The translations under genes and the position numbers were made by a program. A stretch of DNA of 64,000 nucleotides, taken from contig NZ_PEBU01000002.1 of NCBI RefSeq assembly GCF_002887595.1, positions 663,765-727,764 on the forward strand, read 5' to 3'. Origin of the DNA: Bowmanella denitrificans. GTDB lineage: Bacteria > Pseudomonadota > Gammaproteobacteria > Enterobacterales > Alteromonadaceae. Below the pieces are notes generated by a model. That model was given only the letters and a program-made list of their open reading frames with translations. It did no database searches and was not told the DNA's origin. Shown here in pieces: positions 45,191 through 53,664 of this stretch. The stretch's first letter is position 1, and each line of letters opens with the position of its first letter.

Positions 45191-47773
45191 TTGAATAACA
45201 ACAATATGAAGGAAACTATCTTGTCAGGACTTAAACTATCCCGGATTGCGCTAGGTCTAGCCATGTTTAGCAGCTCTGCACTGGTTCAGGCAGCCCCCAT
45301 TAGTCAAACCCAACTAGATACCTTAGGTGCCAATCTCGATGTAACCTATCGGGTGGTAGATAACGTGAATGCCAGTGGCTGCAGCGAAAGCCTGGGTGGT
45401 GGCAAGTGTTTTGACGCTAATATCACCTTGGCAATAGACCAGGACCTTCCTGTATCAGGCTGGCAACTTTACTTCAGTCATACTACCCCTATTCAATCAG
45501 ACAGCAGTGAGCTGTTTGATATACAGCACATTAACGGTGATTTGCACACCATCACACCGACTGCTCAATTCAGTGGTTTTAAAGCCGGTCAGACCTATTC
45601 GATTCCGCTGAAAGGCACCTTCTGGCACGCCTCTGCGTCAGACCAGATGCCAAATTACTTTGTTGTAGCAGACGGCTTAAAGCCCGTCATCATTGACAGT
45701 ACCCGCGAAGTCAGAGACCTAGATAGCCAATTAACTTACAACCAGCATGTGGCCCCGCTAAACCAGCCTCAGCAATATCTCCGCAGCAAGGAAGATAGCC
45801 TGCCTTTAGCTGATGCCCAGTGGTTGTACAACCATTATCAGGATGTCAACTCACAGGCCACCGCACTGGAGTCCAATCGCATTATTCCGGCTATCAGCCA
45901 TGTAGAGTTGGATGGTGGTCAGCTTAATCTCAAAGCTGGTATTGCTGTGACATCAACAGAAGTGATTGCCCAGGCCTTAGCGTATTTGGGCAAAAAAGGC
46001 ATACCCCAGAATAAGCAAGGGGTACCAGTTACCTTTATTGATGATAGTAACCTGGTGGCTGATGCTTACGAGCTACAAGTTAGCCAAAGCAATATAAGTA
46101 TCAAAGCTGGCAGCGGCAGCGGTCGATACTACGCATTGATCAGTCTGGCGGCCTTGGCAGATAAAGGCCAGGTAGCAACCGGGCGCTATCAGGACAGCCC
46201 AAGATACCCGTTCCGGGGCATGCATGTGGATGTGTCGCGTAACTTCCATAGCAAGGAAATGATACTCAGGCTGCTCGACCAAATGGCCAGCGTTAAACTC
46301 AACAAATTGCATTTCCATCTGGCCGATGATGAAGGCTGGCGGCTTGAAATTCCTGATTTGCCTGAACTAACCGAAATCGGTGCTTACCGTTGCTATGACC
46401 CATCCGAAACCCGCTGCCTGCTGCCGCAACTGGGTAATGGTCCGGAGCAGGATACCTCAGGCAACGGTTTCTATACCGTGGCGGATTATCAGGAAATTCT
46501 CGCCTATGCCAAAGCCCGGCATATTGAGGTGATTCCATCATTAGACATGCCCGGCCATTCCCGCGCTGCCACCCGCGCGATGCTGGCCCGTTCCAACAAA
46601 TATATGCAGCAGGAAAAGCCAGATTTGGCTAATGAGTACCTGTTAACCGACTTACAGGACACCACGGTCTACTCGTCGGTACAATTTTACCACGACAACA
46701 CCATTAATCCCTGCCTGCCCTCTTCTTATCGCTTTGTTACTAAAGTGCTGAATGAGATCTACAAGATGCACAGCGATGCAGGCATGCCGCTGAATCGCTA
46801 CCACATTGGTGCCGATGAAACCGCTGGTGCATGGAAGGAATCTCCAGCCTGTGCCGACATCATAGCCAAACACAATATGGATGACCCGGAGCAGCTCACA
46901 GCTTATTTTGTTGAAAAGGTTACCAAAATTGTTAACGCCATGGGTGTGACCGCGGGTGCCTGGAGTGATGGCTTGAGCCACGTTGAACAGGAAAAACTCG
47001 CGCCGCGTATTCAGGCAAATATCTGGGATGCCCTGTTCTGGCAAGGCCATAACAGAGCACAGGATTTTGCCAACCGAGGCTGGGATGTGGTGCTGTCCAT
47101 TCCAGACGCGCTTTATTTTGACTTCCCCTATGCTCTGGACCCGCTGGAACCCGGTTATTATTGGGCATCACGTAATACCGACAGTTTTAAAGTATTCCGC
47201 TTTATGCCTGACAACCTGCCAGCCCACGCAGAGTTCTGGCCTAACCGAATGGGCACGCCATTTACCGCCAAAGACGACACACCACTTAAGGCAGGTTCGG
47301 CCTATATCGGCATGCAGGGTCAGCTGTGGAGTGAAACGGTCAGAGACGACAAACGTGCCGAGTTTATGATCTATCCAAGATTACACGCCCTGGCTGAGCG
47401 AGCCTGGCATAAAGCTGACTGGGAAGTGCCTTATCAGGCTGGTCGTGAATATGGTCCGGCTACAGATTATTTTAATGCCGACAAAGAAACACTGCTACGT
47501 AAAGACTGGGCCGGTTTTAGTCATGCCCTGGTCAACCGGTTCTTGCCGGATATGGCTGGCGAAGTACTGTTTCGCTTACCGCCTCCGGGCGCAAAAATCA
47601 ATGACGGTAAACTGCATGCCAACAGCTTGTGGCAAGGTCTTGTTATTGAATATCGTGAAAAAGGTAGCGATTGGCAACCTTATCAAAACCCCGTGGCGGT
47701 ACAAGGCCAGCTTGAGGTTAGAAGCCGTCTGCCAGGAATGCAACGAAGCAGCCGCATCATACAAGTGAACTAA
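45191..47773 (+). CDS. GH20 beta-N-acetylhexosaminidase (chitobiase type)
   Basis: Exported enzyme releasing GlcNAc from chitobiose and chito-oligosaccharides. It shows an N-terminal CHB_HEX carbohydrate-binding-like domain (about 30-180), a GH20b domain (about 195-335), the GH20 barrel (about 340-760; HFHLADDEGWRLEI, SLDMPGHSRA, catalytic pair D542-E543 in HIGADETAG) and a C-terminal domain. The start is ambiguous: TTG 45191, ATG 45206, or TTG 45221, which alone has a well-spaced AAGGAA and a clean signal peptide. Substrate-assisted catalysis by D-E is the known family mechanism. Operator O5 precedes it. Confidence 0.93.
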   Translation: MNNNNMKETILSGLKLSRIALGLAMFSSSALVQAAPISQTQLDTLGANLDVTYRVVDNVNASGCSESLGGGKCFDANITLAIDQDLPVSGWQLYFSHTTPIQSDSSELFDIQHINGDLHTITPTAQFSGFKAGQTYSIPLKGTFWHASASDQMPNYFVVADGLKPVIIDSTREVRDLDSQLTYNQHVAPLNQPQQYLRSKEDSLPLADAQWLYNHYQDVNSQATALESNRIIPAISHVELDGGQLNLKAGIAVTSTEVIAQALAYLGKKGIPQNKQGVPVTFIDDSNLVADAYELQVSQSNISIKAGSGSGRYYALISLAALADKGQVATGRYQDSPRYPFRGMHVDVSRNFHSKEMILRLLDQMASVKLNKLHFHLADDEGWRLEIPDLPELTEIGAYRCYDPSETRCLLPQLGNGPEQDTSGNGFYTVADYQEILAYAKARHIEVIPSLDMPGHSRAATRAMLARSNKYMQQEKPDLANEYLLTDLQDTTVYSSVQFYHDNTINPCLPSSYRFVTKVLNEIYKMHSDAGMPLNRYHIGADETAGAWKESPACADIIAKHNMDDPEQLTAYFVEKVTKIVNAMGVTAGAWSDGLSHVEQEKLAPRIQANIWDALFWQGHNRAQDFANRGWDVVLSIPDALYFDFPYALDPLEPGYYWASRNTDSFKVFRFMPDNLPAHAEFWPNRMGTPFTAKDDTPLKAGSAYIGMQGQLWSETVRDDKRAEFMIYPRLHALAERAWHKADWEVPYQAGREYGPATDYFNADKETLLRKDWAGFSHALVNRFLPDMAGEVLFRLPPPGAKINDGKLHANSLWQGLVIEYREKGSDWQPYQNPVAVQGQLEVRSRLPGMQRSSRIIQVN

Positions 47774-47810
47774 TGATGAAAAAACTTTACCAAATGATTA
47801 CAAAACAAAA

Positions 47811-47824
47811 TGACAACGCTGTCA
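47811..47824. promoter_or_regulatory. NagR-type operator O6 (nagK operon)
   Basis: TGACAACGCTGTCA, 37 bases after the hexosaminidase stop and 80 before the nagK ATG, indicating a separate regulated promoter for nagK-nagB-nagA-nagP. Confidence 0.85.
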
Positions 47825-47904
47825 TCAGTCTGTTAGGCTACAGTTTCGCTGGTCAACCTGCGCATAGCTTGACCTGTTCCGGTTTGTTAGAAGGTAACGT
47901 ATAA

Positions 47905-48798
47905 ATGAAGAGGCAGGAAAAACTCTACCTCGGTATCGACGGCGGCGGCAGTAAGTGTAAGGTGCTGCTGGCCAATGAGCAGGGACAGGCGTTGGCAACT
48001 GGGATGTCAGGCCCGGCAAATCCAAATCAGGGTTTGGATCTGGCGATCAATTCCATTATGGATGCCACAGAACAGGCTTTGCATCAGGCTGGCTTTGCAT
48101 CCAGCATGGTGGACCAACTGGTGGTCGGTGCTGGTTTGGCCGGAGTCAACCTGCCTAAGTATCGCGCCATGTTAGACCAGTGGGATCACCCCTTTGCGCA
48201 GTTTCATATTACCACTGACCTGCAGATTGCCTGTCTGGGAGCCCACGACGGTGAAGACGGGGCAGTGATCATTGCCGGAACAGGTTCTATTGGTATGGCT
48301 CACGTGGACGGTAACAGCCACGAACTGGGTGGCTATGGATTCAGTGTCGGCGATCAGGGTAGCGGAGCCTGGATGGGCGTTACCGCCATCAAACAAACTC
48401 TGCAGGCGATGGATGGCCTGTTACCGCGAACTGAATTGGTGGATCAGGTGCTTGAGTTTACTCAGTGCAGAACTGCCCAGGAACTGGCCCAACAGATGGC
48501 CAATCTGAAACCTTCGGCCTATGCCAAACTGGCACCGTTGGTCATTGAACGTGCCGCAGCCAAAGATACGCTGGCGTTGGATATTGTATTAAACGGGGCA
48601 GACTACATCAGTCGCCTGGCCAGAAAATTGTTAACCTACAATCCGCCCAGATTATCTATGATCGGTGGTCTGGCGCCCAGGATTCAATCCTGGCTGGATG
48701 AAGATGTGCGAGTGCGCGTTGAACCAGCCAAGCAGCCCCCAGAAATCGGGGCCATATTATTCGCTCAACAACAAGCCTTAGTAAGTGAGAAAGCTTAA
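47905..48798 (+). CDS. nagK: N-acetylglucosamine kinase NagK (BadF/BadG-type)
   Basis: Phosphorylates GlcNAc to GlcNAc-6-phosphate with ATP in the cytoplasm. The 297-residue protein has the ASKHA-fold phosphate motif YLGIDGGGSKCKVLL (about 8-22), IIAGTGSIGMA and GDQGSGAWMG, as in BadF/BadG/BcrA-type GlcNAc kinases of Alteromonadales rather than ROK-type NagK. ATG 47905 follows GAAGG. Its stop overlaps the nagB-II start (TAATG). Confidence 0.93.
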   Translation: MKRQEKLYLGIDGGGSKCKVLLANEQGQALATGMSGPANPNQGLDLAINSIMDATEQALHQAGFASSMVDQLVVGAGLAGVNLPKYRAMLDQWDHPFAQFHITTDLQIACLGAHDGEDGAVIIAGTGSIGMAHVDGNSHELGGYGFSVGDQGSGAWMGVTAIKQTLQAMDGLLPRTELVDQVLEFTQCRTAQELAQQMANLKPSAYAKLAPLVIERAAAKDTLALDIVLNGADYISRLARKLLTYNPPRLSMIGGLAPRIQSWLDEDVRVRVEPAKQPPEIGAILFAQQQALVSEKA

Positions 48799-49796
48799 TG
48801 TCAACCAGTATCATGGCCCAAGAAGCCGCCGAAACCCCAAACAGAGTTAAAAGTCAGTTGGTAGACAACAAAGACGCTTGTCACCAGCTTGGTCAACGTA
48901 TTCGCCTGTTTGATCCTGCCTTTGTTCTGATGGTGGGACGGGGCTCATCCGATCACGCCGGCGTGTTCGCCAAATATCTGATTGAAATTGAAACAGGCAC
49001 ACCGGTCACCGCCTCTGCCCCCTCTGTCGCCAGTGTTTATGGTAAAGAGTTGAAACTTAAGCAAGCGCTGGTGATTGTAATATCCCAGTCCGGTCGCAGC
49101 CCCGATATTCTGGCCCAGGCCAAGGCGGCCAAAAATGCCGGTGGTTTAGTGGTTGCCCTGGTTAATGACACAACGTCGCCGCTGGCCGAGTTGGTAGATT
49201 TTGTATTGCCTTTAAATGCCGGAGCCGAAAAAGCCGTAGCAGCGACCAAAAGTTATTTGTGTACCTTAAGTGCACTGCTGCAAATGGTGGCCTACTGGAA
49301 ACAGGATAAGGAGCTGATCGCCGCACTAGAGCAGTTACCCGAAGCACTGCAGCAAGCCATCGATGCACCGGTTCAATTGACGGTAGATTTTGTCCGCGAC
49401 CTGAAACACTGCGTGGTACTGGGGCGAGGTTTTGGTTATGCCATTGCGCGTGAACTGGCGCTGAAACTGAAAGAAGTCTGCAGCGTGCATGCCGAGGCAT
49501 TCTCCAGTGCTGAGTTCCTGCACGGCCCGGTGACTTTGGTTCAGAAGAAACTGGCAGTGGTTGACCTGACCATCGAAGACGAATCGGTAGATGCACACCG
49601 TCAGCAGATTGAAGAAGTGGGACGTCGCGGTGCAGTACTTTGCCACATGGCACAGACAAGCAAAGACATCCACCCTCGCCTGGCGCCTCTAACCTTATTA
49701 CAACGCTTCTATCTTGATGTGGAACAGGTGGCGCAGGCACTGGGTTACAACCCGGATTCACCTGTTGGTCTGAACAAAGTCACGCAAACATTGTAA
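48798..49796 (+). CDS. nagB: Glucosamine-6-phosphate deaminase, SIS type (NagB-II)
   Basis: Deaminates and isomerises glucosamine-6-phosphate to fructose-6-phosphate and ammonia. The 332 residues contain two SIS domains (about 35-165 and 195-325) with VGRGSSDHAG, SQSGRSPDIL, AATKSYLCTLSAL and a second-domain GRGFGYAIARELALKLKEVCSVHAEAF. It lacks the glutaminase domain of GlmS and is unrelated to the E. coli NagB fold, the NagB-II type used by Shewanella. Coupled to nagK, and nagA follows after 12 bases. Confidence 0.93.
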   Translation: MSTSIMAQEAAETPNRVKSQLVDNKDACHQLGQRIRLFDPAFVLMVGRGSSDHAGVFAKYLIEIETGTPVTASAPSVASVYGKELKLKQALVIVISQSGRSPDILAQAKAAKNAGGLVVALVNDTTSPLAELVDFVLPLNAGAEKAVAATKSYLCTLSALLQMVAYWKQDKELIAALEQLPEALQQAIDAPVQLTVDFVRDLKHCVVLGRGFGYAIARELALKLKEVCSVHAEAFSSAEFLHGPVTLVQKKLAVVDLTIEDESVDAHRQQIEEVGRRGAVLCHMAQTSKDIHPRLAPLTLLQRFYLDVEQVAQALGYNPDSPVGLNKVTQTL

Positions 49797-49808
49797 TCAG
49801 AGGTATTC

Positions 49809-50930
49809 ATGGCGGTAACTTACCTGAGTAAAGCATTTTTTGATGGTGAACAGCTTCATCAGAATGCCAGTGTGACAGTGGAAAATGGCAAAGTGCTGTC
49901 CCTTGAAGCGCAAACCGGTGCGCAGGTTATAGAACTTGATGGGCTGCTAGTGCCAGGCTTTGTGGATGTTCAAGTCAATGGCGGCGGCGGTGTGCTGTTT
50001 AACACCGATCAGTCCGTTCAGGGAATTGCAGAAATACTCAAGGCCCATGCCCGTTTTGGCACTACCGCCATGTTACCAACCCTGATTACCGACGATTTGG
50101 ATGTTATTCAAAAAGCCGCCAACGGAATGGCTGAGGCTATTGCAGCCAAGACTCCTGGCATTCACGGTATTCACTTTGAAGGGCCGCATCTGAGCAAGCC
50201 CAAAAAAGGCATTCATCGCGAGCAATTTATTCGCCCAATCAGTGATGCTGAGCTGGCTCAATTTTGCCGCCAAGATCTGGGCAAAGTGCTGGTGACCCTG
50301 GCTCCTGAAAATGTGCCAGCCGATGTGATTCGCGATTTGGTCAAACAAGGCGTTAAAGTCTGTCTGGGCCATTCCAATGCCGATGTCGACACCACACTGG
50401 CGGCCATAGAAGCTGGTGCCGACGGTTTTACCCACTTGTTCAATGCTATGTCTGCCATGACCAGTCGTGAACCGGGCATGGTAGGTGCGGCATTGGCCAG
50501 CGACAGTTACTGTGGTTTGATACTGGATCATTATCATGTCCACGCCATTAGCGCCAAAGCGGCGATTAAAGCCAAGGGCATCGAACGAATTATGCTGGTG
50601 ACCGATGCTATGGCCCATGTGGGTGCAGATATGGATGAACTGCCGTTTTTTGATACACAAATTCGCCGTAATGGCGATATGCTGACCATTCCTGGCGGAA
50701 CCCTGGCGGGCTCGGCTCTGGACATGGCCAGTGCAGTACGTAATTGCCATCGTGATCTGGGCTTTACGCTAGCCCAAAGCTTGCAGATGGCTTCTCTGAC
50801 CCCAGCGTGTTATCTGGGACTGGATAACAAATTGGGTAAATTGCAGCCAGGTTTCAACGCCGACATGGTGCTGTTGGATGACAATCAACAAGTTAAACAA
50901 AACTGGATAGGTGGTCAGGCGCAACTCTGA
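49809..50930 (+). CDS. nagA: N-acetylglucosamine-6-phosphate deacetylase NagA
   Basis: Removes acetate from GlcNAc-6-phosphate, giving glucosamine-6-phosphate. The 373-residue amidohydrolase shows VPGFVDVQVNGGGG, HFEGPHLSKPKKGIH with the metal-binding glutamate, GHSNAD, THLFNAM with a metal histidine and the catalytic aspartate in VTDAMAHVG. AGAGG precedes the ATG. It is third in the nagK operon; the acetate produced connects the pathway with acetyl-CoA metabolism and with the island's sirtuin. Confidence 0.96.
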   Translation: MAVTYLSKAFFDGEQLHQNASVTVENGKVLSLEAQTGAQVIELDGLLVPGFVDVQVNGGGGVLFNTDQSVQGIAEILKAHARFGTTAMLPTLITDDLDVIQKAANGMAEAIAAKTPGIHGIHFEGPHLSKPKKGIHREQFIRPISDAELAQFCRQDLGKVLVTLAPENVPADVIRDLVKQGVKVCLGHSNADVDTTLAAIEAGADGFTHLFNAMSAMTSREPGMVGAALASDSYCGLILDHYHVHAISAKAAIKAKGIERIMLVTDAMAHVGADMDELPFFDTQIRRNGDMLTIPGGTLAGSALDMASAVRNCHRDLGFTLAQSLQMASLTPACYLGLDNKLGKLQPGFNADMVLLDDNQQVKQNWIGGQAQL

Positions 50931-51000
50931 TTTATCAAGCCAGGTGAATACAACAAGTGTGTCGGCGCTTCGGCCCGGCGTTAATCAAAGTGAGAATAAG

Positions 51001-52305
51001 ATGGATACCACAATGAGTACCCGCGACCTACCAAGAAGCAACGCCGTGCCTATGGCCATCGTTGCAGGGCTGTTTTTTATACTTGGCTTTGCGACCTGGC
51101 TGAATGGTTCGTTAATGCCCTACCTAAAGCAGATTTTTGACCTGACGCCATTCCAGGCCGCACTGATCCTTGGCAATTTTTATATTGCCGTCACCTTCAC
51201 CGCTATCCCCTCGGCCTGGATCATCCGCAAAGTGGGCTACAAAAACGGCATGGCATTGGCAATTGGCGGCATGCTGTTCGCTGCGTTACTGTATATTCCC
51301 GCTGCAGAAACACAAACCTTTGGTTTGTTCCTGTTTGCACAGCTTTGCATGGGGGTCGCGCAGACCTTGTTGCAAACGGCAGTTAACCCTTATGTCGTGC
51401 GTTTGGGGCCAGAAGAATCGGCTGCGGTGCGGGTAAGCATTATGGGTATACTGAATAAAAGTGCCGGTGTGGTTGCCCCACTGGTATTCAGTGCTCTAAT
51501 TGCAGCGCAGTTTACCGGGTTGGTGGGTAAAGAACTGACTGCGGAAGAAGTCACCATGATGGCAGACAGCCTGATCCTGCCTTATCTGGGCATGGCAGCC
51601 TTTTTTGGTGTGATTGCTCTGGCAGTAAAGTTTTCGCCGATTCCCGAGTTGCAGGACAATGAAGAGGAAGGCGGTGAACAAGGCACGGTGAAAGAGGCGC
51701 TGCGTCATCCTCATCTGGTGTTAGGCGTATTGTCGTTGTTTTTCTATGTGGCAGCAGAGGTGATTGCCGCCGACACTATTGGGGCTTATGCCCTGTCTTT
51801 AGGGGTGGAAAACTACAGTGTCATGACATCCTACACCATGGTTTGTATGGTGGTTGGCTATGTACTGGGCATTATTTTGATCCCTCGGGTCATCTCCCAG
51901 CAAAAAGCACTGACCTTCTCCGCCGTGCTGGGTATTTTGCTGGCACTGGCCATTGTCTTTGGTAGCGCAGAATCTACCGCCATCGCCGATGCGGTATTGG
52001 TGCCATTTGGCGGAGCCCAGTTGCCGAACTCCCTGTTGCTGATTGCGGTATTGGGCCTGGCGAATGCCATAGTCTGGCCAGCCGTATGGCCAATGGCCCT
52101 TTCCGGTTTGGGCAAACTGACCAGCGTTGCCTCGGGTTTACTGGTAATGGGCATCGCAGGCGGGGCATTTGGCCCAATGTTCTGGGGATTGTTAAGCGGT
52201 GCAGGTGATGCCGCCGGACAACAATTTGGCTATATCGTGCTACTGCCTTGTTACCTGTTTATTCTGTATTTTGCCGTAGCAGGCCATAAAAAACGTAGCT
52301 GGTAG
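51001..52305 (+). CDS. nagP: GlcNAc permease NagP (MFS, FucP/GluP-like)
   Basis: Inner-membrane sugar:cation symporter bringing GlcNAc into the cytoplasm unphosphorylated. From ATG 51001 (434 residues) it has 12 spans; an open frame starts at 50911 inside nagA but its first 30 codons are not transporter-like, and ATG 51013 is also possible. Sugar MFS motifs include FFILGFATWLNGSLMPYLKQIF near the N-terminus, QTAVNPYVVRLGPEESAAVRV and the late FGPMFWGLLSG. It completes nagKBAP. Followed by a terminator. Confidence 0.92.
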   Translation: MDTTMSTRDLPRSNAVPMAIVAGLFFILGFATWLNGSLMPYLKQIFDLTPFQAALILGNFYIAVTFTAIPSAWIIRKVGYKNGMALAIGGMLFAALLYIPAAETQTFGLFLFAQLCMGVAQTLLQTAVNPYVVRLGPEESAAVRVSIMGILNKSAGVVAPLVFSALIAAQFTGLVGKELTAEEVTMMADSLILPYLGMAAFFGVIALAVKFSPIPELQDNEEEGGEQGTVKEALRHPHLVLGVLSLFFYVAAEVIAADTIGAYALSLGVENYSVMTSYTMVCMVVGYVLGIILIPRVISQQKALTFSAVLGILLALAIVFGSAESTAIADAVLVPFGGAQLPNSLLLIAVLGLANAIVWPAVWPMALSGLGKLTSVASGLLVMGIAGGAFGPMFWGLLSGAGDAAGQQFGYIVLLPCYLFILYFAVAGHKKRSW

Positions 52306-52322
52306 TAATAGCGTTATTTTGC

Positions 52323-52352
52323 AAAGCGCGCTCTGTGTAGGCGCGCTTTTTT
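52323..52352 (+). terminator. Terminator between nagP and nagX
   Basis: Arms AAAGCGCGC and GCGCGCTTT with a 9-nt loop, followed by TTT. It sits 18 bases after nagP and 26 before nagX. Confidence 0.85.
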
Positions 52353-52377
52353 GTATCGATAGATTAGAGGTGATTCA

Positions 52378-53460
52378 ATGAAACGTGAATTGAGTCTGGA
52401 TGTTTTTCGCGGCCTGACTCTGGCGGCAATGATTTTGGTTAACACACCCGGCAGTTGGTCGCATGTATATGCGCCGCTTCTGCATGCAAGCTGGCATGGT
52501 TTGACCCCAACAGACCTTATTTTTCCGTTTTTTTTGTTTATTGTGGGCGCTGCCATGTTCCATTCCATGGGGCGTATTCCCAAGGGGCAAATTCCCTGGA
52601 TTAAGATTGTTAAACGTACCTTGCTGATGTTCTTGATCGGTTTTGCACTAAATATTTACCCTTTTACCGGCGACCCGGAAAACTGGCGCATTATGGGCGT
52701 ACTGCAGCGTATCGCCTTGTGTTATTTTGTCGGCGCATTGCTTATTTTAACCCTCAGTGCGCGTGGGGTATGGTTGGCCAGCGCTGCAATTCTGCTTGGC
52801 TACTGGTTACTGATGCAAGTCAGCCCGGATCCATGGTCCCTTGAACATAACTTGGTGCGCCAGATGGATATGGCAGTGCTGGGAGCTGACCATCTGTATC
52901 AGGGCTTCGGTATGCCTTTTGACCCGGAAGGGTTGTTAAGTTGTTTACCTGCCGTGGTAACATTATTGGCAGGCTACTTAACCTCCAGCATGCTGGCTGC
53001 CTGTGCCACTCACCAGCTTAAAATTAAGACTTTACTGACCTGGGCAGCGATTGCGCTGTTAGCAGGTTTGCTGTGGCACCCGCTTCAGCCAATTAACAAG
53101 GCGCTGTGGACAGGCTCCTATGTATTGGTATGCAGCGCATTTGCCTGGCTGATTCTGGCACTCATCATTTATTGTCATGATATTAAGCAGTGGCAAAAAG
53201 GCTTTTACTGGGCCCAGGTGTACGGCAGTAACCCATTGTTTTTCTATGTGCTGTCCTGGTTGTATGCCGCCACACTTGGCCAGGTGATTCGCTTTGATGT
53301 GGATGGCAAAACCATCAGCGCTTACCAGTGGCTGTTCCAGCTTCTGAGCGACATGATGTCACAGAAGAACGCCTCGCTGCTGTTCGCATTAATTGCTGTG
53401 GGCCTGCATTACCTGCTGTCTGCCTGGTTGTATAAACGTAAGATCTTTATCAAGATTTAA
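52378..53460 (+). CDS. nagX: NagX, HGSNAT-like (DUF5009) membrane acetyltransferase family protein
   Basis: The 360-residue, about ten-span protein begins with LSLDVFRGLTLAAMILVNTPGSWSHVYAPL, the hallmark of the heparan-alpha-glucosaminide N-acetyltransferase-like group called NagX in bacterial GlcNAc loci. It may acetylate amino sugars across the inner membrane, for example glucosamine or chitosan fragments; this activity is inferred from the eukaryotic homologue. GAGGTGA precedes the ATG. The terminator just upstream suggests reduced or independent expression. Confidence 0.88.
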   Translation: MKRELSLDVFRGLTLAAMILVNTPGSWSHVYAPLLHASWHGLTPTDLIFPFFLFIVGAAMFHSMGRIPKGQIPWIKIVKRTLLMFLIGFALNIYPFTGDPENWRIMGVLQRIALCYFVGALLILTLSARGVWLASAAILLGYWLLMQVSPDPWSLEHNLVRQMDMAVLGADHLYQGFGMPFDPEGLLSCLPAVVTLLAGYLTSSMLAACATHQLKIKTLLTWAAIALLAGLLWHPLQPINKALWTGSYVLVCSAFAWLILALIIYCHDIKQWQKGFYWAQVYGSNPLFFYVLSWLYAATLGQVIRFDVDGKTISAYQWLFQLLSDMMSQKNASLLFALIAVGLHYLLSAWLYKRKIFIKI

Positions 53461-53469
53461 CGCCTGGTT

Positions 53470-53493
53470 AAAACGCCCTCAGGGGCGTTTTTC
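53470..53493 (+). terminator. Terminator after nagX
   Basis: Arms AAAACGCCC and GGGCGTTTT with loop TCAG, followed by T, 10 bases after the nagX stop. It ends the GlcNAc island. Confidence 0.9.
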
Positions 53494-53664
53494 ATTTCAC
53501 ACACATTTTACGCTAGTCAGCGTTTTGCCTGAAAATAATCCTGAGCGCACCCAATAGGGCTAATGCCTCTTTGGCCTTAACAACATCAGCGTATTTGTCA
53601 GCACTTCACAGTCATTTCACATTAAGTCATGGATGCTAGCGGTACAAACAAACGGAGCAACCTT

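Noticed and set aside
50073..50750. 225-codon minus-strand open frame opposite nagA
   Set aside because: Fully antisense to a well-supported deacetylase gene, with no recognisable motif.
31083..53493. GlcNAc island as a recently acquired genomic island
   Set aside because: No integrase, tRNA, direct repeats or IS elements flank it, and I see no obvious change in base composition; it looks like resident DNA.
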